From positions 9,177,001-9,241,000 of the forward strand of contig JAWUZG010000056.1 of NCBI GenBank assembly GCA_036785705.1: 64,000 bases of DNA, read 5' to 3'. Within the stretch, counting starts at the first letter, position 1; every line of letters begins with the position of its first letter. A program made the position numbers and the translations under genes. Origin of the DNA: Acanthornis magna (lineage: Eukaryota; Chordata; Aves; Passeriformes; Acanthizidae). Positions 24,340 through 36,800 of this stretch are shown one piece after another. The notes under the pieces were generated by a model. It ran no database searches and was not told where the DNA came from. It saw nothing but the letters and a program-made list of their open reading frames with translations.

Positions 24340-27300
24340 GAGATCTAAAGGGCCTCGAGCTCCAGGAACACCAGGGCTGGAAAGGGCCTGCCAAGGCAAA
24401 CGCGGCAAGGCCCCATCATGGCTGCTCCCACACCTTTCTGATCTGGACACGCCACATGGGTGGGCACCTCGGCCCCTGCCACCAGCTGCCATTTGGCCTA
24501 GTCTTAGGGTTGAGAGATCTAAAGAGACTCGAGCTCCTGGAACACTGGGGCTGGAAAGGGCCTGCCAAGACCATCGCAGCAGTGCCCCAACACTGCTGCT
24601 CCCACACCTTTCTGATAGGGAAAACCCAGGCATTGGGCTTGGGTAAATAACTAGGTGTAGGGGTAGGGTTATGCCTAGGCTTAGCATTAGGAGATCTAAA
24701 GGGCCTCGAGCTCCAGGAACACCAAAGCTGGAAAGGGCCTGCCAAGGCAAACGCGGCAAGACCCCATCATGGCTGCTCCCACACCTTTCTGATCTGGACA
24801 CCCCACATGGGTGGGCACCTCGGCCCCTGCCACCAGCTGCCATTTGGCCTAGTGTTAGGGTTGAGAGATTTAAAGAGTTACAAGCTCTGGGAACACTGGG
24901 GCTGGAAAGGGCCTGCCAAGGCCATTGCAACAGTGCCCCAACATTGCTGCTCCTCCATCTTTCTGATAGGGAAAACCTAGGTACTGGGCTAAGGGAAATT
25001 AACTAGGCTAGGGTTAGGGTTACGCCTAGGGTTAGGGTTAGGAGATCTAAAGGGCCTCGAGCTCCAGGAACACCAGGGCTGGAAAGGGCCTGCCAAGGCA
25101 AACGCGGCAAGGCCCCATCATGGCTGCTCTCACACCTTTCTGATCTGGACACCCCACATGGCTGGGCACCTCAGCCCCTGCCACCAGCTGCCATTTGGCC
25201 TAGAGTTAGGGTTGAGAGACCTAAAGAGACTCGAGCTCTGGGAACACTGGGGCTGGAAAGGGCCTGCCAAGGCCATCGCAGCAGTGCCCCAACACTGCTG
25301 CTGCCACACCTTTCTGATAGGGAAAAGCCAGGCATTGGGCTTGGGTAAATAACTAGGTGTAGGGGTAGGGTTATGCCTAGGCTTAGCATTAGGAGATCTA
25401 AAGGGCCTCGAGCTCCAGGAACACCAGGGCTGGAAAGGGCCTGCCAAGGCAAACGCGGCAAGACCCCATCATGGCTGCTCTCACACCTTTCTGATCTGGA
25501 CACGCCACATGGGTGGGCACCTCGGCCCCGGCCACCAGCTGCCATTTGGCCTAGAGTTAGGGTTGAGAGATTTAAAGAGTTACAAGCTCCGGGAACACTG
25601 GGGCTGGAAAGGGCCTGCCAAGGACATCGCAACAGTGCCCCAACATTGCTGCTCCTCCATCTTTCTGATAGGGAAAACCTAGGTACTGGGCTCGGGTAAT
25701 TAACTAGGCTAGGGTTAGGGTTACGCCTAGGGTTAGGGTTAGGAGATCTAAAGGGCCTCGAGCTCCAGGAACACCAGGGCTGGAAAGGGCCTGCCAAGGC
25801 AAATGCGGCAAGGCTCCATCATGCCTGCTCCCACACCTTTCTGATCTGGACACCCCACATGGGTGGGCACCTCAGCCCCTGCCACCAGCTGCCATTTGGC
25901 CTAGAGTTAGGGTTGAGAGATCTAAAGACCCTCGAGCTCTGGGAACACTGGGGCTGGAAAGAGCCTGCCAAGGCCATTGCAGCAGTGCCCCAACATTGCT
26001 GCTCCTCCGTCTTTCTGATAGGAAAAACCCAGGCATTGGGCTTGGGTAAATAACTAAGTGTAGGGGTAGGGTTATGCCTAGGCTTAGCATTAGGAGATCT
26101 AAAGGGCCTCGAGCTCCAGGAACACCAGGGCTGGAAAGGGCCTGCCAAGGCAAACGCGGCAAGGCCCCATCATGGCTGCTCCCACACCTTTCTGATCTGG
26201 ACACGCCACAGGGTTGGGCACCTCGGCCCCTGCCTCCAGCTGCCATTTGGCCTAGAGTTAGGGTTGAGAGATCTAAAGACCCTCGAGCTCTGGGAACACT
26301 GGGGCTGGAAAGAGCCTGCCAAGGCCATTGCAGCAGTGCCACAGCATTGCTGCTCCTCCATCTTTCTGATAGGGAAAACTTAGGTACTGGGCTTGGGTAA
26401 TTAACTAGGCTAGGGTTAGGGTTACACCTAGGGTTAGGGTTAGGAGATCTAAAGGGCCTCGAGCTCCAGGAACACCAGGGCTGGAAAGGGCCTGCCAAGG
26501 CAAACGCGGCAAGACCCCATCATGGCTGCTCCCACACCTTTCTGATCTGGACACCCCACATGGGTGGGCACCTCGGCCCCGGCCACCAGCTGCCATTTGG
26601 CCTAGAGTTAGGGTTGAGAGATTTAAAGAGTTACAAGCTCTGGGAACACTGGGGCTGGAAAGGGCCTGCCAAGGCCATCGCAGCAGTGCCCCAACATTGC
26701 TGCTCCTCCATCTGTCTGATAGGGAAAGCCTAGGTACTGGGCTCATGTAATTAACTAGGCTAGGGTTAGGGTTACGACTAGGGTTAGGGTTAGGAGATCT
26801 AAAGGGCCTCGAGCTCCAGGAACACCAAAGCTGGAAAGGGCCTGCCAAGGCAAACGCGGCAAGGCCCCATCATGGCTGCTCCCACACCTTTTGGATCTGG
26901 ACACGCCACAGGGTTGGGCACCTCGGCCCCGGCCACCAGCTGCCATTTGGCCTAGAGTTAGGGTTGAGAGACCTAAAGAGACTCGAGCTCTGGGAACACT
27001 GGGGCTGGAAAGGGCCTGCCAAGGCCATCGCAGCAGTGCCCCAACACTGCTGCTCCCACACCTTTCTGATAGGGAAAACCCAGGCATTGGGCTTGGGTAA
27101 ATAACTAGGTGTAGGCGTAGGAGTATGCCTAGGCTTAGCATTAGGAGATCTAAAGGGCCTCGAGCTCCAGGAACACCAAAGCTGGAAAGGGCCTGCCAAG
27201 GGAAACGCGGCAAGGCCCCATCATGGCTGCTCCCACACCTTTCTGATCTGGACACGCCACATGGCTGGGCACCTCGGCCCCTGCCACCAGCTGCCATTTG

Positions 27301-29949
27301 GCCTAGTGTTAGGGTTGAGAGATCTAAAGAGACTCGAGCTCCTGGAACACTGGGGCTGGAAAGGGCCTGCCAAGGCCATCACAGCAGTGCCCCAACACTG
27401 CTGCTCCCACACCTTTCTGATAGGGAAAACCCAGGCATTGGGCTTGGGTAAATAACTAGGTGTAGGGGTAGGGTTATGCCTAGGCTTAGCATTAGGAGAT
27501 CTAAAGGGCCTCGAGCTCCAGGAACACCAGGGCTGGAAAGGGCCTGCCAAGGCAAACGCGGCAAGACCCCATCATGGCTGCTCTCACACCTTTCTGATCT
27601 GGACACCCCACATGGGTGGGCACCTCGGCCCCGGCCACCAGCTGCCATTTGGCCTAGAGTTAGGGTTGAGAGATTTAAAGAGTTACAAGCTCCGGGAACA
27701 CTGGGGCTGGAAAGGGCCTGCCAAGGACATCGCAACAGTGCCCCAACATTGCTGCTCCTCCATCTTTCTGATAGGGAAAACCTAGGTACTGGGCTCGGGT
27801 AATTAACTAGGCTAGGGTTAGGGTTACGCCTAGGGTTAGGGTTAGGAGATCTAAAGGGCCTCGAGCTCCAGGAACACCAGGGCTGGAAAGGGCCTGCCAA
27901 GGCAAACGCGGCAAGGCTCCATCATGCCTGCTCCCACACCTTTCTGATCTGGACACCCCACATGGCTGGGCACCTCAGCCCCTGCCACCAGCTGCCATTT
28001 GGCCTAGAGTTAGGGTTGAGAGACCTAAAGAGACTCGAGCTCTGGGAACACTGGGGCTCGAAAGGGCCTGCCAAGGCCATCGCAGCAGTGCCCTAAAACT
28101 GCTGCTCCCACACCTTTCTGATAGGGAAAAGCCAGGCATTGGGCTTGGGTAAATAACTAGGTGTAGGGGTAGGGTTATGCCTAGGCTTAGCATTAGGAGA
28201 TCTAAAGGGCCTCGAGCTCCAGGAACACCAAAGCTGGAAAGGGCCTGCCAAGGCAAACGCGGCAAGACCCCATCATGGCTGCTCCCACACCTTTCTGATC
28301 TGGACACCCCACATGGGTGGGCACCTCGGCCCCGGCCACCAGCTGCCATTTGGCCTAGAGTTAGGGTTGAGAGATTTAAAGAGTTACAAGCTCTGGGAAC
28401 ACTGGGGCTGGAAAGGGCCTGCCAAGGCCATTGCAACAGTGCCCCAACATTGCTGCTCCTCCATCTTTCTGATAGGGAAAACCTAGGTACTGGGCTAAGG
28501 GAAATTAACTAGGCTAGGGTTAGGGTTACACCTAGGGTTAGGGTTAGGAGATCTAAAGGGCCTCGAGCTCCAGGAACACCAGGGCTGGAAAGGGCCTGCC
28601 AAGGCAAACGCGGCAAAGCCCCATCATGGCTGCTCCCACACCTTTCTGATCTGGACACGCCACAGGGTTGGGCACCTCGGCCCCTGCCACCAGCTGCCAT
28701 TTGGCCTAGTGTTAGGGTTGAGAGATCTAAAGAGACTCGAGCTCCTGGAACACTGGGGCTGGAAAGGGCCTGCCAAGGCCATCGCAGCAGTGCCCCAACA
28801 TTGCTGCTCCTCCATCTGTCTGATAGGGAAAACCAAGGTACTGGGCTCGGGTAATTAACTAGGCTAGGGTTAGGGTTACACCTAGGGTTAGGGTTAGGAG
28901 ATCTAAAGGGCCTCGAGCTCCAGGAACACCTGGGCTGGAAAGGGCCTGCCAAGGCAAACGCGGCAAGGCCCCATCATGGCTGCTCCCACACCTTTCTGAT
29001 CTGGACACGCCACAGGGTTGGGCACCTCGGCCCCTGCCACCAGCTGCCATTTGGCCTAGTGTTAGGGTTGAGAGATCTAAAGAGACTCGAGCTCTGGGAA
29101 CACTGGGGCTGGAAAGGGCCTGCCAAGGCCATCGCAGCAGTGCCCCAACACTGCTGCTCCCACACCTTTCTGATAGGGAAAACCCAGGCATTGGGCTTGG
29201 GTAAATAACTAGGTGTAGGCGTAGGAGTATGCCTAGGCTTAGCATTAGGAGATCTAAAGGGCCTCGAGCTCCAGGAACACCAGGGCTGGAAAGGGCCTGC
29301 CAAGGCAAACGCGGCAAGACCCCATCATGGCTGCTCTCACACCTTTCTGATCTGGACACCCCACATGGGTGGGCACCTCGGCCCCGGCCACCAGCTGCCA
29401 TTTGGCCTAGAGTTAGGGTTGAGAGATTTAAAGAGTTACAAGCTCTGGGAACACTGGGGCTGGAAAGGGCCTGCCAAGGCCATTGCAACAGTGCCCCAAC
29501 ATTGCTGCTCCTCCATCTTTCTGATAGGGAAAACCTAGGTACTGGGCTAAGGGAAATTAACTAGGCTAGGGTTAGGGTTACGCCTAGGGTTAGGGTTAGG
29601 AGATCTAAAGGGCCTCGAGCTCCAGGAACACCAGGGCTGGAAAGGGCCTGCCAAGGCAAACGCGGCAAGGCCCCATCATGGCTGCTCCCACACCTTTCTG
29701 ATCTGGACACGCCACAGGGTTGGGCACCTCGGCCCCTGCCTCCAGCTGCCATTTGGCCTAGAGTTAGGGTTGAGAGATCTAAAGAGACTCGAGCTCCTGG
29801 AACACTGGGGCTGGAAAGGGCCTGCCAAGGCCATCGCAGCAGTGCCCCAGCATTGCTGCTCCTCCATCTGTCTGATAGGGAAAACTTAGGTACTGGGCTT
29901 GGGTAATTAACTAGGCTAGGGTTAGGGTTACGCCTAGGGTTAGGCTTAG
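24340..29949 (+). repeat. 16-dimer tandem duplication, copy 2 (5610 bp)
   Basis: Units: 24340 J2, 24691 J1, 25042 J2, 25393 J1, 25743 J2, 26094 J1, 26444 J1, 26794 J2, 27145 J2, 27496 J1, 27846 J2, 28197 J1, 28548 J1, 28898 J2, 29249 J1, 29600 J1. This block is adjacent to copy 1 and in the same orientation. The dimer at 23990, which joins the copies, matches the dimer at 29600 in its left part and the dimer at 18380 in its right part, as expected at an unequal-crossover joint. Confidence 0.92.
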
Positions 29950-31352
29950 GAGATCTAAAGGGCCTCGAGCTCCAGGAACACCAGGGCTGGAAAGGGCCTG
30001 CCAAGGCAAACGCGGCAAGGCCCCATCATGGCTGCTCCCACACCTTTCTGATCTGGACACGCCACATGGGTGGGCACCTCGGCCCCTGCAACCAGCTGCC
30101 ATTTGGCCTAGTGTTAGGGTTGAGAGATCTAAAGAGACTCGAGCTCTGGGAACACTGGGGCTGGAAAGGGCCTGCCAAGACCATCGCAGCAGTGCCCCAA
30201 CACTGCTGCTCCCACACCTTTCTGATAGGGAAAACCCAGGCATTGGGCTTGGGTAAATAACTAGGTGTAGGGGTAGGGTTATGCCTAGGCTTAGCATTAG
30301 GAGATCTAAAGGGCCTCGAGCTCCAGGAACACCAAAGCTGGAAAGGGCCTGCCAAGGCAAACGCGGCAAGACCCCATCATGGCTGCTCCCACACCTTTCT
30401 GATCTGGACACCCCACATGGGTAGGCACCTCGGCCCCTGCCACCAGCTGCCATTTGGCCTAGTGTTAGGGTTGAGAGATTTAAAGAGTTACAAGCTCTGG
30501 GAACACTGGGGCTGGAAAGGGCCTGCCAAGGCCATTGCAACAGTGCCCCAACATTGCTGCTCCTCCATCTTTCTGATAGGGAAAACCTAGGTACTGGGCT
30601 AAGGGAAATTAACTAGGCTAGGGTTAGGGTTACGCCTAGGGTTAGGGTTAGGAGATCTAAAGGGCCTCGAGCTCCAGGAACACCAGGGCTGGAAAGGGCC
30701 TGCCAAGGCAAACGCGGCAAGGCCCCATCATGGCTGCTCTCACACCTTTCTGATCTGGACACCCCACATGGCTGGGCACTCAGCCCCTGCCACCAGCTGC
30801 CATTTGGCCTAGAGTTAGGGTTGAGAGACCTAAAGAGACTCAAGCTCCTGGAACACTGGGGCTGGAAAGGGCCTGCCAAGGCCATCGCAGCAGTGCCCCA
30901 ACACTGCTGCTGCCACACCTTTCTGATAGGGAAAAGCCAGGCATTGGGCTTGGGTAAATAACTAGGTGTAGGGGTAGGGTTATGCCTAGGCTTAGCATTA
31001 GGAGATCTAAAGGGCCTCGAGCTCCAGGAACACCAGGGCTGGAAAGGGCCTGCCAAGGCAAACGCGGCAAGACCCCATCATGGCTGCTCTCACACCTTTC
31101 TGATCTGGACACCCCACATGGGTGGGCACCTCGGCCCCGGCCACCAGCTGCCATTTGGCCTAGAGTTAGGGTTGAGAGATTTAAAGAGTTACAAGCTCTG
31201 GGAACACTGGGGCTGGAAAGGGCCTGCCAAGGCCATTGCAACAGTGCCCCAACATTGCTGCTCCTCCATCTTTCTGATAGGGAAAACCTAGGTACTGGGC
31301 TAAGGGAAATTAACTAGGCTAGGGTTAGGGTTACACCTAGGGTTAGGGTTAG
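28898..31352 (+). repeat. 7-dimer tandem duplication, copy 1 (2455 bp)
   Basis: Units: 28898 J2, 29249 J1, 29600 J1, 29950 J2, 30301 J1, 30652 J2, 31002 J1. Every one recurs 2455 bp later. The first unit carries the rare AACACCTGGGCTGG. Unit 30652 is 350 bp because its A half reads GGGCACTCAGCCCC, one base shorter than GGGCACCTCAGCCCC, and the shortened form is copied in unit 33107. A difference between copies is A at 30842 against G at 33297, which destroys the XhoI site here. Confidence 0.9.
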
Positions 31353-33806
31353 GAGATCTAAAGGGCCTCGAGCTCCAGGAACACCTGGGCTGGAAAGGGC
31401 CTGCCAAGGCAAACGCGGCAAGGCCCCATCATGGCTGCTCCCACACCTTTCTGATCTGGACACGCCACAGGGTTGGGCACCTCGGCCCCTGCCACCAGCT
31501 GCCATTTGGCCTAGTGTTAGGGTTGAGAGATCTAAAGAGACTCGAGCTCTGGGAACACTGGGGCTGGAAAGGGCCTGCCAAGGCCATCGCAGCAGTGCCC
31601 CAACACTGCTGCTCCCACACCTTTCTGATAGGGAAAACCCAGGCATTGGGCTTGGGTAAATAACTAGGTGTAGGCGTAGGAGTATGCCTAGGCTTAGCAT
31701 TAGGAGATCTAAAGGGCCTCGAGCTCCAGGAACACCAGGGCTGGAAAGGGCCTGCCAAGGCAAACGCGGCAAGACCCCATCATGGCTGCTCTCACACCTT
31801 TCTGATCTGGACACCCCACATGGGTGGGCACCTCGGCCCCGGCCACCAGCTGCCATTTGGCCTAGAGTTAGGGTTGAGAGATTTAAAGAGTTACAAGCTC
31901 TGGGAACACTGGGGCTGGAAAGGGCCTGCCAAGGCCATTGCAACAGTGCCCCAACATTGCTGCTCCTCCATCTTTCTGATAGGGAAAACCTAGGTACTGG
32001 GCTAAGGGAAATTAACTAGGCTAGGGTTAGGGTTACGCCTAGGGTTAGGGTTAGGAGATCTAAAGGGCCTCGAGCTCCAGGAACACCAGGGCTGGAAAGG
32101 GCCTGCCAAGGCAAACGCGGCAAGGCCCCATCATGGCTGCTCCCACACCTTTCTGATCTGGACACGCCACAGGGTTGGGCACCTCGGCCCCTGCCTCCAG
32201 CTGCCATTTGGCCTAGAGTTAGGGTTGAGAGATCTAAAGAGACTCGAGCTCCTGGAACACTGGGGCTGGAAAGGGCCTGCCAAGGCCATCGCAGCAGTGC
32301 CCCAGCATTGCTGCTCCTCCATCTGTCTGATAGGGAAAACTTAGGTACTGGGCTTGGGTAATTAACTAGGCTAGGGTTAGGGTTACGCCTAGGGTTAGGC
32401 TTAGGAGATCTAAAGGGCCTCGAGCTCCAGGAACACCAGGGCTGGAAAGGGCCTGCCAAGGCAAACGCGGCAAGGCCCCATCATGGCTGCTCCCACACCT
32501 TTCTGATCTGGACACGCCACATGGGTGGGCACCTCGGCCCCTGCAACCAGCTGCCATTTGGCCTAGTGTTAGGGTTGAGAGATCTAAAGAGACTCGAGCT
32601 CCTGGAACACTGGGGCTGGAAAGGGCCTGCCAAGACCATCGCAGCAGTGCCCCAACACTGCTGCTCCCACACCTTTCTGATAGGGAAAACCCAGGCATTG
32701 GGCTTGGGTAAATAACTAGGTGTAGGGGTAGGGTTATGCCTAGGCTTAGCATTAGGAGATCTAAAGGGCCTCGAGCTCCAGGAACACCAAAGCTGGAAAG
32801 GGCCTGCCAAGGCAAACGCGGCAAGACCCCATCATGGCTGCTCCCACACCTTTCTGATCTGGACACCCCACATGGGTAGGCACCTCGGCCCCTGCCACCA
32901 GCTGCCATTTGGCCTAGTGTTAGGGTTGAGAGATTTAAAGAGTTACAAGCTCTGGGAACACTGGGGCTGGAAAGGGCCTGCCAAGGCCATTGCAACAGTG
33001 CCCCAACATTGCTGCTCCTCCATCTTTCTGATAGGGAAAACCTAGGTACTGGGCTAAGGGAAATTAACTAGGCTAGGGTTAGGGTTACGCCTAGGGTTAG
33101 GGTTAGGAGATCTAAAGGGCCTCGAGCTCCAGGAACACCAGGGCTGGAAAGGGCCTGCCAAGGCAAACGCGGCAAGGCCCCATCATGGCTGCTCTCACAC
33201 CTTTCTGATCTGGACACCCCACATGGCTGGGCACTCAGCCCCTGCCACCAGCTGCCATTTGGCCTAGAGTTAGGGTTGAGAGACCTAAAGAGACTCGAGC
33301 TCCTGGAACACTGGGGCTGGAAAGGGCCTGCCAAGGCCATCGCAGCAGTGCCCCAACACTGCTGCTGCCACACCTTTCTGATAGGGAAAAGCCAGGCATT
33401 GGGCTTGGGTAAATAACTAGGTGTAGGGGTAGGGTTATGCCTAGGCTTAGCATTAGGAGATCTAAAGGGCCTCGAGCTCCAGGAACACCAGGGCTGGAAA
33501 GGGCCTGCCAAGGCAAACGCGGCAAGACCCCATCATGGCTGCTCTCACACCTTTCTGATCTGGACACCCCACATGGGTGGGCACCTCGGCCCCGGCCACC
33601 AGCTGCCATTTGGCCTAGAGTTAGGGTTGAGAGATTTAAAGAGTTACAAGCTCTGGGAACACTGGGGCTGGAAAGGGCCTGCCAAGGACATCGCAGCAGT
33701 GCCCCAACATTGCTGCTCCTCCATCTTTCTGATAGGGAAAACCTAGGTACTGGGCTCGGGTAATTAACTAGGCTAGGGTTAGGGTTACGCCTAGGGTTAG
33801 GGTTAG
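31353..33806 (+). repeat. 7-dimer tandem duplication, copy 2
   Basis: Units: 31353 J2, 31704 J1, 32055 J1, 32405 J2, 32756 J1, 33107 J2, 33457 J1. This is a direct tandem copy of 28898-31352. The last unit departs from its partner: it ends with GGGCTCGGGTAATT (350 bp) where the partner at 31002 has GGGCTAAGGGAAATT (351 bp). This marks the right edge of the duplicated segment within that B half. Confidence 0.88.
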
Positions 33807-36800
33807 GAGATCTAAAGGGCCTCGAGCTCCAGGAACACCAGGGCTGGAAAGGGCCTGCCAAGGCAAACGCGGCAAGGCTCCATCATGCCTGCTCCCACAC
33901 CTTTCTGATCTGGACACCCCACATGGCTGGGCACCTCAGCCCCTGCCACCAGCTGCCATTTGGCCTAGAGTTAGGGTTGAGAGACCTAAAGAGACTCGAG
34001 CTCTGGGAACACTGGGGCTCGAAAGGGCCTGCCAAGGCCATCGCAGCAGTGCCCTAAAACTGCTGCTCCCACACCTTTCTGATAGGGAAAACCCAGGCAT
34101 TGGGCTTGGGTAAATAACTAGGTGTAGGGGTAGGGTTATGCCTAGGCTTAGCATTAGGAGATCTAAAGGGCCTCGAGCTCCGGGAACACCAAAGCTGGAA
34201 AGGGCCTGCCAAGGCAAACGCGGCAAGACCCCATCATGGCTGCTCCCACACCTTTCTGATCTGGACACCCCACATGGGTGGGCACCTCGGCCCCGGCCAC
34301 CAGCTGCCATTTGGCCTAGAGTTAGGGTTGAGAGATTTAAAGAGTTACAAGCTCTGGGAACACTGGGGCTGGAAAGGGCCTGCCAAGGCCATTGCAACAG
34401 TGCCCCAACATTGCTGCTCCTCCATCTTTCTGATAGGGAAAACTTAGGTACTGGGCTAAGGGAAATTAACTAGGCTAGGGTTACGGTTACGCCTAGGGTT
34501 AGGGTTAGGAGATCTAAAGGGCCTCGAGCTCCAGGAACACCAGGGCTGGAAAGGGCCTGCCAAGGCAAACGCGGCAAGGCCCCATCATGGCTGCTCCCAC
34601 ACCTTTCTGATCTGGACACGCCACAGGGTTGGGCACCTCGGCCCCTGCCACCAGCTGCCATTTGGCCTAGTGTTAGGGTTGAGAGATCTAAAGAGACTCG
34701 AGCTCCTGGAACACTGGGGCTGGAAAGGGCCTGCCAAGGCCATCGCAGCAGTGCCCCAACATTGCTGCTCCTCCATCTGTCTGATAGGGAAAACCAAGGT
34801 ACGGGGCTCGGGTAATTAACTAGGCCAGGGTTAGGGTTACACCTAGGGTTAGGGTTAGGAGATCTAAAGGGCCTCGAGCTCCAGGAACACCAAAGCTGGA
34901 AAGGGCCTGCCAAGGCAAACGCGGCAAGGCCCCATCATGGCTGCTCCCACACCTTTCTGATCTGGACACCCCACAGGGTTGGGCACCTCGGCCCCTGCCA
35001 CCAGCTGCCATTTGGCCTAGTGTTAGGGTTGAGAGATCTAAAGAGACTCGAGCTCTGGGAACACTGGGGCTGGAAAGGGCCTGCCAAGGCCATCGCAGCC
35101 GTGACCTAACACTGCTGCTCCCACACCTTTCTGATAGGGAAAACCCAGGCATTGGGCTTGGGTAAATAACTAGGTGTAGGGGTAGGGTTATGCCTAGGCT
35201 TAGCATTAGGAGATCTAAAGGGCCTCGAGCTCCAGGAACACCAAAGCTGGAAAGGGCCTGCCAAGGCAAACGCGGCAAGACCCCATCATGGCTGCTCTCA
35301 CACCTTTCTGATCTGGACACCCCACATGGGTGGGCACCTCGGCCCCGGCCACCAGCTGCCATTTGGCCTAGAGTTAGGGTTGAGAGATTTAAAGAGTTAC
35401 AAGCTCCGGGAACACTGGGGCTGGAAAGGGCCTGCCAAGGCCATCGCAACAGTGCCCCAACATTGCTGCTCCTCCATCTGTCTGATAGGGAAAACCTAGG
35501 TACTGGGCTCGGGTAATTAACTAGGCTAGGGTTAGGGTTACGCCTAGGGTTAGGGTTAGGAGATCTAAAGGGCCTCGAGCTCCAGGAGCACCAGGGCTGG
35601 AAAGGGCCTGCCAAGGCAAATGCGGCAAGGCTCCATCATGCCTGCTCCCACACCTTTCTGATCTGGACACGCCACAGGGTTGGGCACCTCGGCCCCGGCC
35701 ACCAGCTGCCATTTGGCCTAGTGTTAGGGTTGAGAGATCTAAAAAGACTCGAGCTCCTGGAACACTGGGGCTGGAAAGTGCCTGCCAAGGCCATCGCAGC
35801 AGTGCCCCAACATTGCTGCTCCTCCATCTGTCTGATAGGGAAAACCTAGGTACTGGGCTCGGGTAATTAACTAGGCTAGGGTTAGGGTTACGCCTAGGGT
35901 TAGGGTTAGGAGATCTAAAGGGCCTCGAGCTCCAGGAATACCAGGGCTGGAAAGGGCCTGCCAAGGCAAACGCGGCAAGGCTCCATCATGCCTGCTCCCA
36001 CACCTTTCTGATCTGGACACGCCACATGGCTGGGCACCTCAGCCCCTGCCACCAGCTGCCATTTGGCCTAGTGTTAGGGTTGAGAGACCTAAAGAGACTC
36101 GAGCTCTGGGAACACTGGGGCTCGAAAGGGCCTGCCAAGGCCATCGCAGCAGTGCCCTAACACTGCTGCTCCCACACCTTTCTGATAGGGAAAACCCAGG
36201 CATTGGGCTTGGGTAAATAACTAGGTGTAGGGGTAGGGTTATGCCTAGGCTTAGCATTAGGAGATCTAAAGGGCCTCGAGCTCCGGGAACACCAAAGCTG
36301 GAAAGGGCCTGCCAAGGCAAACGCGGCAAGGCCCCATCATGGCTGCTCCCACACCTTTCTGATCTGGACACGCCACAGGGTTGGGCACCTCGGCCCCTGC
36401 CTCCAGCTGCCATTTGGCCTAGAGTTAGGGTTGAGAGATCTAAAGAGACTCGAGCTCTGGGAACACTGGGGCTGGAAAGGGCCTGCCAAGGCCATCGCAG
36501 CAGTGCCCCAGCATTGCTGCTCCTCCATCTTTCTGATAGGGAAAACTTAGGTACTGGGCTTGGGTAATTAACTAGGCTAGGGTTAGGGTTACACCTAGGG
36601 TTAGGCTTACACCTAGGGTTAGGCTTAGGAGATCTAAAGGGCCTCGAGCTCCAGGAACACCAGGGCTGGAAAGGGCCTGCCAAGGCAAACGCGGCAAGGC
36701 CCCATCATGGCTGCTCCCACACCTTTCTGATCTGGACACGCCACAGGGTTGGGCGCCTCGGCCCCTGCCACCAGCTGCCATTTGGCCTAGTGTTAGGGTT

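Noticed and set aside
36261..36628. Transposable-element insertion causing the 368-bp unit
   Set aside because: The extra 18 bp are an exact local duplication of junction sequence, with no foreign DNA or terminal inverted repeats.
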